Source: B4-G1 sp964393895
GTDB taxonomy: Bacteria > Chloroflexota > Anaerolineae > B4-G1
DNA: 15,223 nt
Assembly: GCA_964393895.1 (NCBI GenBank)
Contig: CAYMWP010000115.1
Span: forward strand, 1 to 15,223
Direction: 5' to 3'
Positions within the stretch are counted from its first letter, which is position 1, and each line of letters opens with the position of its first letter. The notes beneath the pieces are model-generated. The model saw only the letters and a program-made list of their open reading frames with translations. It had not been told where the DNA came from and searched no databases. This document shows, in pieces, positions 1 through 7,844 of this stretch. Both the position numbers and the translations under genes were made by a program.

Positions 1-62
1 CTGTCGAAAAACTGGAACAGAAGCTAGGAGCGAATTAACGGAAACCTGTACTAAGAATGATC

Positions 63-96
63 GCCCTCCCGCAGGTTCCGCAATCTGCGGGAGGGC
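63..96 (-). terminator. Hairpin closing the dnaE-pfk operon
   Basis: A perfect 12-base inverted repeat (GCCCTCCCGCAG at 63-74, CTGCGGGAGGGC at 85-96) with a 10-base loop lies 7 bases beyond the stop codon of the last gene of the minus-strand operon. The stem is very GC-rich. The bases that follow on the minus strand (GATCATTCTTAG) hold only a weak U-run, so it may slow polymerase or protect the 3' end rather than be a classical intrinsic terminator. Bases 1-62 show no gene or other recognisable signal. Confidence 0.7.
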
Positions 97-102
97 AGCG
101 AA

Positions 103-1074
103 TCACTTCTCCATCATCCTCGCCAGCTCGCACAACTCGCGGTTGAGCTGCTTCTCGAAGGCGATTGCCTCCTCCAGCGGGGTCAGCGTGATATTGCTCT
201 CGACCCACCCGACCATGCGCCCCTCATTTCCGGCGACCAGCTCGCGCACTGCGGCGGCTCCCAGCCGGGTAGCCAGCAGCCGGTCGAAGGCGCTGGGAGA
301 GCCGCCCCGCTGAACGTGTCCCAGTTGCGTGACCCGCACCGAAAAACCCAGCTCTTCCTGCCGCTCGCGCAACTGACGGGCCAGTTCTTGTGTCCCCGGC
401 TTCCATCCTTCGGCCACGATGATGATGCAGTGCGCTTTGCCCCGAATGTAGGCATCCTCGACCGTTTGACTAACCTCGTCAACCGTTGACTTTTCCTCCG
501 GGATCAGCACCATTTCCGCTCCACCGGTGATGCCGCTCGCCAGCGCCAGATAACCCGAGTCGCGTCCCATCGTCTCGATGAGAAAGGCGCGATTGTGGGA
601 ACTGGCGGTGTCCTTGATCCTGTCAACGGCGTCCAGGATGGTGTTCAGCGCCGTATCCACGCCGATAGAGATGTCAGTGCCGTTGACGTCGTTGTCAATC
701 GTGCTGGGGATGCCGACGGTCGGGAAACCCTGGCGGTGCAGTTCCAGTGCGCCGCTCAAGGAGCCGTTGCCGCCGATAACCACCAGTCCCTCTATTCCGA
801 ACCGGTTGAGGCTGCGCAGTGCTTTCCTCCGGCCCTTAGGCTCGTAGAACTCGGGGCAGCGGGCGGTGCCCAGAATCGTCCCTCCGCGCCCGATGATGCC
901 GCCTACCGAACGGGCATCCATCCCGTCTATTTCGCCGTCTATCAGGCCGGCATAGCCTCGCCGTATGCCCATCACTTCCAAACCTAGGTGTATCCCCATA
1001 CGCACCACCGCGCGGATGCAGGGGTTGAGGCCAGGGTTGTCTCCGCCGCTCGTCAGTACGCCGATACGTTTCAT
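103..1074 (-). CDS. pfkA: 6-phosphofructokinase, ATP-type
   Basis: Cytoplasmic enzyme that phosphorylates fructose 6-phosphate to fructose 1,6-bisphosphate in glycolysis. The 323 residues match the usual bacterial PfkA length, and numbering falls almost exactly on the E. coli enzyme. Visible motifs are the N-terminal loop GGDNPGLN (10-17), the donor-site loop GGNGS (101-105), the catalytic loop STIDND (124-129, base D127), MGRDSG (169-174) and the family signature LGHVQRGGSP (251-260). Gly104 and the small residue Ser124 are the pattern of ATP users; PPi users carry Asp104 and Lys124. Odd point: residue 103, normally the Mg-binding Asp, is Asn. It is the last gene of the dnaE operon, 19 bases behind the PPi-type paralogue. 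The ATG start is backed by GGGAGG 5 bases upstream. Family assignment is very secure; donor use is inferred from motifs. Confidence 0.95.
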   Translation of the reverse strand: MKRIGVLTSGGDNPGLNPCIRAVVRMGIHLGLEVMGIRRGYAGLIDGEIDGMDARSVGGIIGRGGTILGTARCPEFYEPKGRRKALRSLNRFGIEGLVVIGGNGSLSGALELHRQGFPTVGIPSTIDNDVNGTDISIGVDTALNTILDAVDRIKDTASSHNRAFLIETMGRDSGYLALASGITGGAEMVLIPEEKSTVDEVSQTVEDAYIRGKAHCIIIVAEGWKPGTQELARQLRERQEELGFSVRVTQLGHVQRGGSPSAFDRLLATRLGAAAVRELVAGNEGRMVGWVESNITLTPLEEAIAFEKQLNRELCELARMMEK

Positions 1075-1093
1075 CTCAACCTCCCGACATTCT

Positions 1094-2248
1094 CTAATAC
1101 AGAAACATCGGTTTATTCAGCGCGTGCCACACTTTGGCCCGGTAGTTTTCCACGTCGTAGAGCGCGCGCACATCCACGGTCTTGACTCCCAGCGTGGGCG
1201 AGTCGGCCGAGACGTCGGTGTAGCGCCCGTCCCGCAGAGCGACCATGCGCCCGTACTTGCCGGCAACGAGCAGGTCCAGTGCGGTGTTGGCATAGTTGAT
1301 GGCTACCATGATGTCCAGCGCGTCCGGCGCGCCCGAGCGCATGAGGTAAGCCAGTTCCTGGCACATTGTCTTCTCGCCCGTGATCCGCTCCAGCTTTTCG
1401 GACGTGACCGCGCCGATGCCGCCCAGTTTTTTGTGACCGTAAGGATCGGCCACGCCGGTCTGTACAGCCTTCCCACCGATCTCCCTGGCGCCCTCCGAAA
1501 TGGTCATTATGGCGTAATGGCTGGGGTTTTCTCGCTTGTCCTGGAGCAGCAGATCGGCCAATCTCTTGATGTCGAATGGCACCTCGGAGATGATGGCTCG
1601 ATCCACGCCGGCCAGGTAGGCCGAGATGAGCGAGGTCTCGCCAGAATGCCGTCCGAACAGTTCGACCACGCCGATGCGCTCGTGGGAGCCGATCGTGGAG
1701 CGCAATTGGTGGATGTACTCTACGCTCCGCGTGATGGCGGTGGAAAAGCCAATGCAGAAATCGGTGCCAAAGACGTCGTTGTCCATCGTCTTGGGGATGC
1801 TGATGATGGGAAAGCCCTCGCGGTGGATACGGGTGCTGTATCCCAACGTATCCTCTCCCCCGATGGGGATCAACACGTCAATTTTCAGATGTTCCAGCAC
1901 ACCCAGCACGTGAGCGGTGAAATCGAACGTCTGAGCGTCGTCCAGCGGCTCATCGGGGTGCAAAAAGTTCGGTACCTGGTGGGGATGCAAGCGGCTGGGG
2001 TTGGTGCGCGAGGTGTGCAGAAAGGTGCCGCCGAAGCGATCAATGCTGCGCACCATGACCTTGTTCAGTGGCAATATGTACTCGTCGCAGGTGGCGGGAT
2101 CGTCGGGGTTGCAAAAAAGCAGCCCGCGCCAGCCGCGACGGATACCTATAGGCTCGTGCCCCTCGTCAATCGCGCGATGCACCAGGGCCTTGATGCAGGG
2201 GTTCAGCCCGGGGACATCTCCTCCTCCTGTAAGAATGCCGATTCTCAT
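1094..2248 (-). CDS. Phosphofructokinase, PPi-type (PFK_mixed group)
   Basis: A second phosphofructokinase-fold enzyme of 384 residues, predicted to use pyrophosphate and so to work reversibly in glycolysis or gluconeogenesis. The donor loop reads GGEDT (131-134 region) with Asp at the position equal to E. coli 104. The catalytic loop is PKTMDND (152-158) with Lys at the position equal to 124. Both are the residues that block the ATP adenine site and favour PPi, as in the Amycolatopsis-type enzymes with GGEDT. FGRHSG (198-203) matches the MGR-x-x-G loop. The fructose-phosphate signature is changed to LAYLMRSGAP (299-308), with Tyr in place of the usual His, as in plant-like and PPi-linked members. 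The ATG overlaps the TGA of the upstream deacylase gene by 4 bases (ATGA), so translation is probably coupled. The first 45 residues closely resemble the neighbouring pfkA, which fits old duplication of the family rather than a recent copy. Confidence 0.9.
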   Translation of the reverse strand: MRIGILTGGGDVPGLNPCIKALVHRAIDEGHEPIGIRRGWRGLLFCNPDDPATCDEYILPLNKVMVRSIDRFGGTFLHTSRTNPSRLHPHQVPNFLHPDEPLDDAQTFDFTAHVLGVLEHLKIDVLIPIGGEDTLGYSTRIHREGFPIISIPKTMDNDVFGTDFCIGFSTAITRSVEYIHQLRSTIGSHERIGVVELFGRHSGETSLISAYLAGVDRAIISEVPFDIKRLADLLLQDKRENPSHYAIMTISEGAREIGGKAVQTGVADPYGHKKLGGIGAVTSEKLERITGEKTMCQELAYLMRSGAPDALDIMVAINYANTALDLLVAGKYGRMVALRDGRYTDVSADSPTLGVKTVDVRALYDVENYRAKVWHALNKPMFLY

Positions 2249-2745
2249 TTTCTCATACCCTTCGTTAGAGTCCCTGTCACATCGGCTACCCGGCCATTGG
2301 TTATGCGCACCAGCTCCTCAAAGGAAATGGGAAACACGGCGCGAGGGTGGCCGGCCGCCGCATAGACCGTCTCGAAACGACCCAGCGACTCGTCAATCCA
2401 GGTCGGCAGCGGTCGCCGGTGACCAGTGGGGGGCACACCTCCGATGCTAAAGCCGGTCTCTTGTCGCACGCGCCCAGCATCAGCGATCATCACCCGCCGA
2501 GCTCCCAGTAGCATCTTCAATTTAGCCGAGTCGGCCCTCCGGTCGCCGGCCACCAGCACCAGCACCGGCTCGCCGTCGGCCAGAAAGAGCAACGATTTGA
2601 CGATACTGCCCAGGGGGACGCCGAGCGCGTCGGCGGCCAACTGGGCCGTGCGGGCGCTTTTTTCCAATTCTACGACTTGGACTCTTAGCCCTGCTGTCTC
2701 GAGGGCTGCTCGTACGCGCTCTGCTCCTTTCATTGGTGCTTTCAT
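2245..2745 (-). CDS. YbaK/EbsC-family aminoacyl-tRNA deacylase
   Basis: A 166-residue single-domain protein of the YbaK / prolyl-tRNA editing family. Such proteins hydrolyse mischarged tRNAs (for example Cys-tRNA-Pro) in trans and act in the cytosol as free-standing proofreading factors. Visible hallmarks are SIVKSLLF with the conserved Lys50, the segment SAKLKMLLG (73-81) and GFSIGGVPPTGH (98-109), followed by the typical C-terminal stretch ending near FEELVRITNGRVADV. The reading frame is open much further upstream, but that part overlaps dnaE. I chose ATG at 2745 because GGGAGGA lies 5 bases before it and the ATG overlaps the dnaE TGA as ATGA. The same overlap joins it to the next phosphofructokinase gene. 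Which tRNA it edits cannot be read from the sequence. Confidence 0.9.
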   Translation of the reverse strand: MKAPMKGAERVRAALETAGLRVQVVELEKSARTAQLAADALGVPLGSIVKSLLFLADGEPVLVLVAGDRRADSAKLKMLLGARRVMIADAGRVRQETGFSIGGVPPTGHRRPLPTWIDESLGRFETVYAAAGHPRAVFPISFEELVRITNGRVADVTGTLTKGMRK

Positions 2746-5700
2746 CGCGCTCCTCCCTCGACGTGCACTGCTCCTGCTCCAACAATGGCGCTCAGCTCGC
2801 GCGCCAGTTCTGCACTGTAGCGCGTCGTTTCGTTGGGGAACGCCAGTTCGACCGCTCCGTTCGCGCCGCCGACCAGGTGAATGACAAAGCGATCCTCGCC
2901 CTGGTTCCCCGCCAGCAAGCTGTGGATCTGGTATAATTTCTGCACGTCGTGGCTTTGCTCTCCACTGCGCGTCAGCCTCACGCGCACGGTGCGCGGTGGG
3001 GATGGCGGGGGCGGCGCGGGTGGGGGCGGTGACGGTTCGGCGACTCGCTCGCGGCTCGGCCCGGCCGGAAGCGTCACCTCGTCCGCCGTCTTGGCCCAAC
3101 TACATAACAGGTTGGGCTCATCCCGCCGCCCGGCGTCCACCTTGCCGCCCACGACCAGGATGCGCTCCGGTTGCCACAAGTGTTTCGTTCTTTCCCACAC
3201 GCGGGGAAAGACGACCACGTCGCAGACGCCTTGCAGGTCCTCCAGGGTGACGAAAGCCATCTCATCTCCCTTCTTCGTCGTGTGGCGGCGCACCCGCTGC
3301 ACCATTCCGGCGACGACCACTTGTTGCCCGTTCGTCTCTTCATCCAACGCGCCGGCATAGGCGGTTACGGTGTCTTGCAATTCGATCTGGACCTGGGTCA
3401 GGGGATGCTCGGATACGTAAACGCCGACCAGGTCTTTTTCCCAGGCCAGGATTTCTTTCTGCGACACTTCGGGCGTTCGAGAGAGGGGAGGCAGCAGGGA
3501 CTCTTCGGCCGCCAAACGCACGCCGGTAGCCTCGCCAAATAGGCTCATCTGTCCCACGTCCCGGGCGCGGTGCAAGTTGCCGCTCAGGCCGACGATGCGG
3601 TCGGCGATGGGCAAGAGTTGAGAGCGCGTGCCGAACGGTCGTAGCGTGCCCACCTTGATCAGGCTTTCCAGCGCCCGCCGGTTGACTTGTCGCAGGTCTA
3701 CCCGGCGGCAGAAATCGTCCAGATCGCGGAAGGGGCCTCCCGCCTGGCGGGCGTCCAGGATCGTCTCGACCGGCCCTTCGCCCACGTTCTTGACCGCCCC
3801 CATGCCAAAACGGATCGCCGGCCCCTGGTTGGGTCGTTCCTCGATGGTGAAATCCAGACCGGAGTGGTTGACGTCGGGAGGGAGCACCTCGATACCCATA
3901 CGGCGGCACTCGGCGATGAGCAGGCCGACCTTTTCGGTGTTGTGCCGCTCGACTGTCAGCAATGCAGTCATATACTCGACCGGGTACTTGGCCTTGAGAT
4001 AGGCGGTCTGGCAGGTGAGGACGGCATAGTCGGCCCCGTGCGCCTTGTTGAATCCATAACGCGCAAAGTATTCGATGTCGTCAAAGATACCTTTTGCGAT
4101 CTCCTGGGGCAGGCCGCCGTGCTTTATCGCTCCCTCGACGAAAGAGGCCCGATGTTTGAGTAGTGCGGCTTTCCTTTTCTTACCCACGGCTTTTCTGACC
4201 AGGTCGGCATCGCCCGGTGTATAGCCGGCGATATCCGCCAGGATGCGAATGATCTGTTCCTGGTAGACGACGATGCCAAAAGTCTCGCGCAGGATCGGCT
4301 CCAGGCTGAGGTGGCGATACTCGACCGGCTTTGTGCCGTGCAGCCGATCAATGTAATCGTCAATGTACTCCATTGGGCCGGGGCGGTAGAGGCTAATGGC
4401 AGCGATGACGTGGTCGAACTGGCTGGGCTGCATCTTTATCAACACGCGCCGCATACCCTGTCCTTCTACCTGAAAGATGCCCATGACGTCTCCCCGTGAG
4501 AGCAGGTCGTAGGTGGCTGGATCGTCGGTGGGGATGTTGTTCAGATGGAGGTCTGCGCCGTGCCGCTGGCGGATCAACTCGCAGGCGCGGCGCATGACGG
4601 TGAGAGTGGAGAGGCCCAAAAAATCTATCTTGAGCAACCCCAGTTCCTCCAACTCCTCCATCGTGTACTGGGTGACGACGCCAATCTCGTCCTGATCTCC
4701 GCCGCGCGTGGGCCGGTTCAAGGGCGTGTATTCGACCAGGGGCGCGTCGGAGACGATGACGCCGGCGGCGTGGGTGCTGGCGTGACGGATGTTGCCCTCC
4801 ACTCCTCGAGCCGTGTCAATCAGTCGTTGGATGTGTCCTTCCTGCTCGTAGGCCTCCCGCAGTTCGGGCACTTCCCGCAACGCCCCCTCCAGCTTGACCT
4901 TGGGGCCGGACGGCACCAGCCGGGCGATGCGGTCCACCTCCGACAGCGGATAGTCGAGCGCCCGTCCCACGTCGCGGATGGAGGCCTTGGCGCCCATCGT
5001 GCCAAAGGTAATGATCTGGGCCACTTGTTCGTGCCCGTACTTTTCGACCGTGTAACGGATCAGGTCGGCCCGCTGGTCGTCGGGATAGTCCAGGTCAATG
5101 TCCGGCATGGTCACGCGGCCCAGGTTGAGGAAACGCTCAAAGATCAGGCCGTGCTGCAACGGCTCCAGATGGGTGATACCCAGGCTGTAGGCGACGATGG
5201 AACTGGCGCCCGACCCGCGCACGTTCCACCAGATGTTTTGCTCCTGTGAGAAGCGGCACAAGTCCCAGACGATGAGAAAGTAGGTATCGAACCCCATTTT
5301 GTGGATGATGTCCAGCTCGTAATCAAGCCGCTCTTGCTCCCTGGAGGTAACGGTCGCGTACTTGCGGTGCAGCCCTTCCTCGCACAGGCGGCGCAGGTAG
5401 GACCGGGCATCGTACCCCTCCGGCACCTGGAAGAGGGGCAGGTGGTATTTGCCGAATTCCAGCTCCACCTCGCACATCTCGGCGATGCGCAGCGTGTTCG
5501 TCAGCGCCTCGGGCAACTCGGAGAAAAGCGCCGCCATCTCCTCGCCACTCCTGAGATAGTAGCTGTCACCGTCCATCCGCATACGCTTGGGTTCGGTGAC
5601 TGTCTTGCCGGTCTGGATGCAGAGTAGCACGTCGTGGATGGGCGCTTCTTTGCGGCGGGTATAGTGCGCGTCGTTGGTGGCGACCAGCGGCAGGTCGAGT

Positions 5701-6293
5701 TCGCGGGCCAGGGAGACCATCTGGCGGTTGACTCGTGTCAGTTCGGGGATGTCGTGCTCTTGGAGTTCCAGATAGTAGCGGCCTGGAAAGAGATCGCGGT
5801 ACCAAGCGATGACTTGGCGCGCCTCTTCGAGCCGCCCGTCCCGGAGCAGGCGCGAGACTTCTGAGGAGCCGCAGCCAGACAGGACTATGAGTCCTGCGGC
5901 GTGCTCGGCCAGTGATTCTTTGTCAATGCGCGGCTTGTAGTAAAAGCCTTCCAGTTGAGCGATGGTCGCCAGCCGCATCAAGTTATGATAGCCGCTGTCG
6001 TTCTGGGCCAGGAGCACCAGGTGATGGGGTTTGCGGTCGAACTGGGGGTCTCGCTCCCGGCGGCCTCGGGGAGCCACGTAGGCCTCCATCCCAACGATGG
6101 GCTTGATACCGGCCGCCCGGCACGCTTTGTAGAACTGGACTGCGCCGTACATCACGCCGTGGTCGGTGAGGGCCAGGGCCGGCATACCAAGCTCAACGGC
6201 GCGCTCGGCCAGTTCCTGGCAACTGCTGAGGCCATCGAGGAGCGAGTATTCACTGTGAGTGTGGAGGTGGACGAACCTGGGCATCGGAGACAT
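2742..6293 (-). CDS. dnaE: DNA polymerase III alpha subunit
   Basis: Replicative DNA polymerase catalytic subunit, 1183 residues (the E. coli protein has 1160). An N-terminal PHP domain (about 6-280) opens with HLHTHSEYSLLDG. The polymerase core carries the catalytic aspartates in PDIDLD (397-402) and KIDFLGL (555-561), with FGTMGAKASIRDVGR and STHAAGV between them. A helix-hairpin region is followed by an OB-fold (about residues 1000-1080). A proline-rich linker (1087-1100) then leads to a short C-terminal domain of about 83 residues. All expected PHP metal ligands appear present: H11, H13, D20, H45, E70, H91, C141, D208 and H210. It heads the operon with the deacylase and two phosphofructokinases. 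The ATG at 6293 has no Shine-Dalgarno and sits directly behind a TATAAT box. ATG at 6284 (Met4) is an alternative that would suit a leaderless message. Confidence 0.97.
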   Translation of the reverse strand: MSPMPRFVHLHTHSEYSLLDGLSSCQELAERAVELGMPALALTDHGVMYGAVQFYKACRAAGIKPIVGMEAYVAPRGRRERDPQFDRKPHHLVLLAQNDSGYHNLMRLATIAQLEGFYYKPRIDKESLAEHAAGLIVLSGCGSSEVSRLLRDGRLEEARQVIAWYRDLFPGRYYLELQEHDIPELTRVNRQMVSLARELDLPLVATNDAHYTRRKEAPIHDVLLCIQTGKTVTEPKRMRMDGDSYYLRSGEEMAALFSELPEALTNTLRIAEMCEVELEFGKYHLPLFQVPEGYDARSYLRRLCEEGLHRKYATVTSREQERLDYELDIIHKMGFDTYFLIVWDLCRFSQEQNIWWNVRGSGASSIVAYSLGITHLEPLQHGLIFERFLNLGRVTMPDIDLDYPDDQRADLIRYTVEKYGHEQVAQIITFGTMGAKASIRDVGRALDYPLSEVDRIARLVPSGPKVKLEGALREVPELREAYEQEGHIQRLIDTARGVEGNIRHASTHAAGVIVSDAPLVEYTPLNRPTRGGDQDEIGVVTQYTMEELEELGLLKIDFLGLSTLTVMRRACELIRQRHGADLHLNNIPTDDPATYDLLSRGDVMGIFQVEGQGMRRVLIKMQPSQFDHVIAAISLYRPGPMEYIDDYIDRLHGTKPVEYRHLSLEPILRETFGIVVYQEQIIRILADIAGYTPGDADLVRKAVGKKRKAALLKHRASFVEGAIKHGGLPQEIAKGIFDDIEYFARYGFNKAHGADYAVLTCQTAYLKAKYPVEYMTALLTVERHNTEKVGLLIAECRRMGIEVLPPDVNHSGLDFTIEERPNQGPAIRFGMGAVKNVGEGPVETILDARQAGGPFRDLDDFCRRVDLRQVNRRALESLIKVGTLRPFGTRSQLLPIADRIVGLSGNLHRARDVGQMSLFGEATGVRLAAEESLLPPLSRTPEVSQKEILAWEKDLVGVYVSEHPLTQVQIELQDTVTAYAGALDEETNGQQVVVAGMVQRVRRHTTKKGDEMAFVTLEDLQGVCDVVVFPRVWERTKHLWQPERILVVGGKVDAGRRDEPNLLCSWAKTADEVTLPAGPSRERVAEPSPPPPAPPPPSPPRTVRVRLTRSGEQSHDVQKLYQIHSLLAGNQGEDRFVIHLVGGANGAVELAFPNETTRYSAELARELSAIVGAGAVHVEGGAR

Positions 6294-6302
6294 ATTATAC
6301 CA
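6294..6302 (-). promoter_or_regulatory. Extended -10 promoter of dnaE operon
   Basis: On the minus strand the bases read TGGTATAAT, a perfect TATAAT with the upstream TGn of an extended -10. It ends exactly one base before the annotated dnaE ATG. A TTGACT lies at 6322-6327, but its 22-base spacing is too long for a normal -35, so the extended -10 probably carries the promoter. Transcription would begin near 6288-6284, inside the first codons, which argues for translation from Met4 (6284) on a leaderless or nearly leaderless mRNA. Confidence 0.55.
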
Positions 6303-6544
6303 CAGCGATGGTGAGAGTGGTAGTCAAAGTGACGACCGGCGCGTCTTTTCTGCCAATTCATCAGTTCCCTTATCTGCTCGATCGTGGTAACATAACTGTT
6401 AGTGACGCAAGCCCTGGGATAATGTACAGGGCCAGAGTTTCTAGTTATCGGATGGCAGACGAGTTCTCGCCGCCGTAGAACAAGCGGCGTCAGGGCTAAC
6501 GCAGTCGAGTCGAGGTTCGTATATTCGTACACTCGCACACTTAC
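6303..6544. other. Divergent intergenic region dnaE / aminotransferase
   Basis: No gene is supported here. It holds several small structures. TAACA-N4-TGTTA (6388-6401) is a short perfect inverted repeat. GCCCTG-N10-CAGGGC (6411-6432) encloses TGGGATAAT (6415-6423), a possible extended -10 for the plus-strand aminotransferase without a good -35. A run of three similar 8-base units lies at 6516-6539. The function of each is inferred only from position. Confidence 0.4.
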
Positions 6545-6551
6545 AAAGGAG
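6545..6551 (+). promoter_or_regulatory. Ribosome binding site fixing the GTG start
   Basis: AAAGGAG is followed by six bases and then GTG at 6558. An in-frame TTG at 6552 touches the site directly and cannot be used, so GTG is the start of the aminotransferase. Confidence 0.8.
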
Positions 6552-6557
6552 TTGGAA

Positions 6558-7769
6558 GTGAACAAGCTGAGAACACAAGATTACGTCGCTTTGGAAGATC
6601 AGTACAATGCCCACAACTATCAACCTCTCGACGTCGTCCTGACGCGGGGGGAGGGAGTTTGGGTGTGGGACGTAGAGGGGCGCAAGTACCTGGATTGCCT
6701 CTCGGCCTACTCGGCCGTCAACCAGGGCCACTGCCACCCGCGCATCGTACGGGCGATGCAGGAGCAGGCGCAAGAGTTGGCTCTGACCTCACGCGCCTTT
6801 CGCAACGATCAACTGCCGCTGCTGGCGAAAGAGCTGTGTGAGTTGACCGGCTACGAGATGATGTTGCCGATGAACTCGGGCGCAGAGGCGGTGGAGACCG
6901 CCCTCAAGGCGGCCCGCAAGTGGGGTTACACGGTCAAGGGGGTGGCGGACGAGCGAGCCGAGATCATTGCCTGCTCCGGCAACTTTCACGGACGCACGAT
7001 TTCTATAATCACTTTCTCGCCGTCCGAGCAATACCGGGATGGCTTTGGGCCTTTTACGCCCGGCTTTGAGCTGATTCCCTACGGCGACGCCGGAGCGTTG
7101 GAGCGGGCCATCACCCCCAACACGGGGGCTTTCCTGGTCGAGCCGGTGCAGGGCGAGGGGGGCGTCGTCGTCCCGCCGGAGGGCTATCTCGAGCGCGTGC
7201 GCGAGCTGTGTAGTGAGCACAATGTGCTCATGATCGCCGACGAGATCCAGAGCGGGCTGGGGCGCACCGGCAAGCTCCTGGCCTGCGAACACGAAGGGGT
7301 GCGACCAGACGTGGTGACGCTGGGCAAGGCGCTTTCGGGTGGTATGTATCCGGTCTCGGCGGTGATGGCCTCGGAGGAGGTGTTGGGCGTCTTTAACCCC
7401 GGCGACCACGGCTCGACTTTTGGCGGCAATCCGCTGGCCTGCGCAGTGGCGCGTGAGGCGCTCAAGGTCATCGTAGAGGAGAACCTCTGTGAACGCGCGG
7501 CCGAATTGGGCGAGTACTTGATGGCCCGCCTGAAAGAGATCGAGAGCCCGCACGTCAAACTCGTCCGGGGCCGCGGCCTTTTCGTCGGCATCGTGCTCAA
7601 GCAGGAGGCCGGCGGCGCGCGCCGTTTCTGCGAGGCGCTGCAGGAGCGGGGCGTGCTGGCCAAAGAGACCCACGAGCACATCATCAGATTGGCCCCGCCG
7701 CTGGTCATCACCCGCGAGCAGATTGACTGGGCGGTGGAGCGGGTCGCCGCGGTGTTGACGATGGCCTAG
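6558..7769 (+). CDS. rocD: Ornithine aminotransferase (class III)
   Basis: PLP enzyme that moves the delta-amino group of ornithine to 2-oxoglutarate, giving glutamate semialdehyde (pyrroline-5-carboxylate) in arginine/ornithine/proline exchange. It has 403 residues from the GTG start. The N-terminal block NYQPLDVV, GVWVWDVEGRKYLDCLSAYSAVNQGHCHP and LTSRAFRND is the style of ornithine rather than acetylornithine transaminases. Class III hallmarks are NSGAEAVE (about 106-113), NFHGRT (142-147), the PLP-ring Asp228 in IADEIQSGLGRTG, the Schiff-base Lys257 in LGKALSGG, and STFGGNPLACAVA near residue 390. It is monocistronic and divergent from dnaE; no arginine genes are next to it. Acetylornithine or another omega-amino acid as substrate remains possible. 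Confidence 0.92.
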   Translation: MNKLRTQDYVALEDQYNAHNYQPLDVVLTRGEGVWVWDVEGRKYLDCLSAYSAVNQGHCHPRIVRAMQEQAQELALTSRAFRNDQLPLLAKELCELTGYEMMLPMNSGAEAVETALKAARKWGYTVKGVADERAEIIACSGNFHGRTISIITFSPSEQYRDGFGPFTPGFELIPYGDAGALERAITPNTGAFLVEPVQGEGGVVVPPEGYLERVRELCSEHNVLMIADEIQSGLGRTGKLLACEHEGVRPDVVTLGKALSGGMYPVSAVMASEEVLGVFNPGDHGSTFGGNPLACAVAREALKVIVEENLCERAAELGEYLMARLKEIESPHVKLVRGRGLFVGIVLKQEAGGARRFCEALQERGVLAKETHEHIIRLAPPLVITREQIDWAVERVAAVLTMA

Positions 7770-7773
7770 TTTG

Positions 7774-7821
7774 AGGTGCGACGCACTTCCAAGCAACCGC
7801 AGGTTGCGCTGCGTCGCACCT
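7774..7821. terminator. Nested hairpin between convergent genes
   Basis: A 12-base perfect inverted repeat (AGGTGCGACGCA at 7774-7785, TGCGTCGCACCT at 7810-7821) encloses a second one (GCAACC at 7793-7798, GGTTGC at 7802-7807). It lies 4 bases after the rocD stop and 23 bases before the end of the convergent lipoprotein gene, so it can serve both. On the plus strand TTTCGTTCC follows, a modest U-rich tail. Part of the stem recurs at 12112-12126. Confidence 0.65.
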
Positions 7822-7844
7822 TTCGTTCCGCTTGGTTAGAGTTC

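Noticed and set aside
965..2365. 466-codon open frame on the plus strand
   Set aside because: It lies opposite both phosphofructokinase genes, has no family motifs, and arises from GC-rich codon use on the other strand.
2746..3099. N-terminal extension of the deacylase frame
   Set aside because: It overlaps the dnaE C-terminal coding region, is Arg/Ala-rich and unlike any domain; the ATG at 2745 has a strong ribosome site.
6294..6557. tRNA or riboswitch in the divergent region
   Set aside because: The short inverted repeats do not build a cloverleaf or any known aptamer that I could recognise.
6789..7796. 335-codon open frame opposite the aminotransferase
   Set aside because: Antisense shadow; the plus-strand frame has a complete class III aminotransferase.
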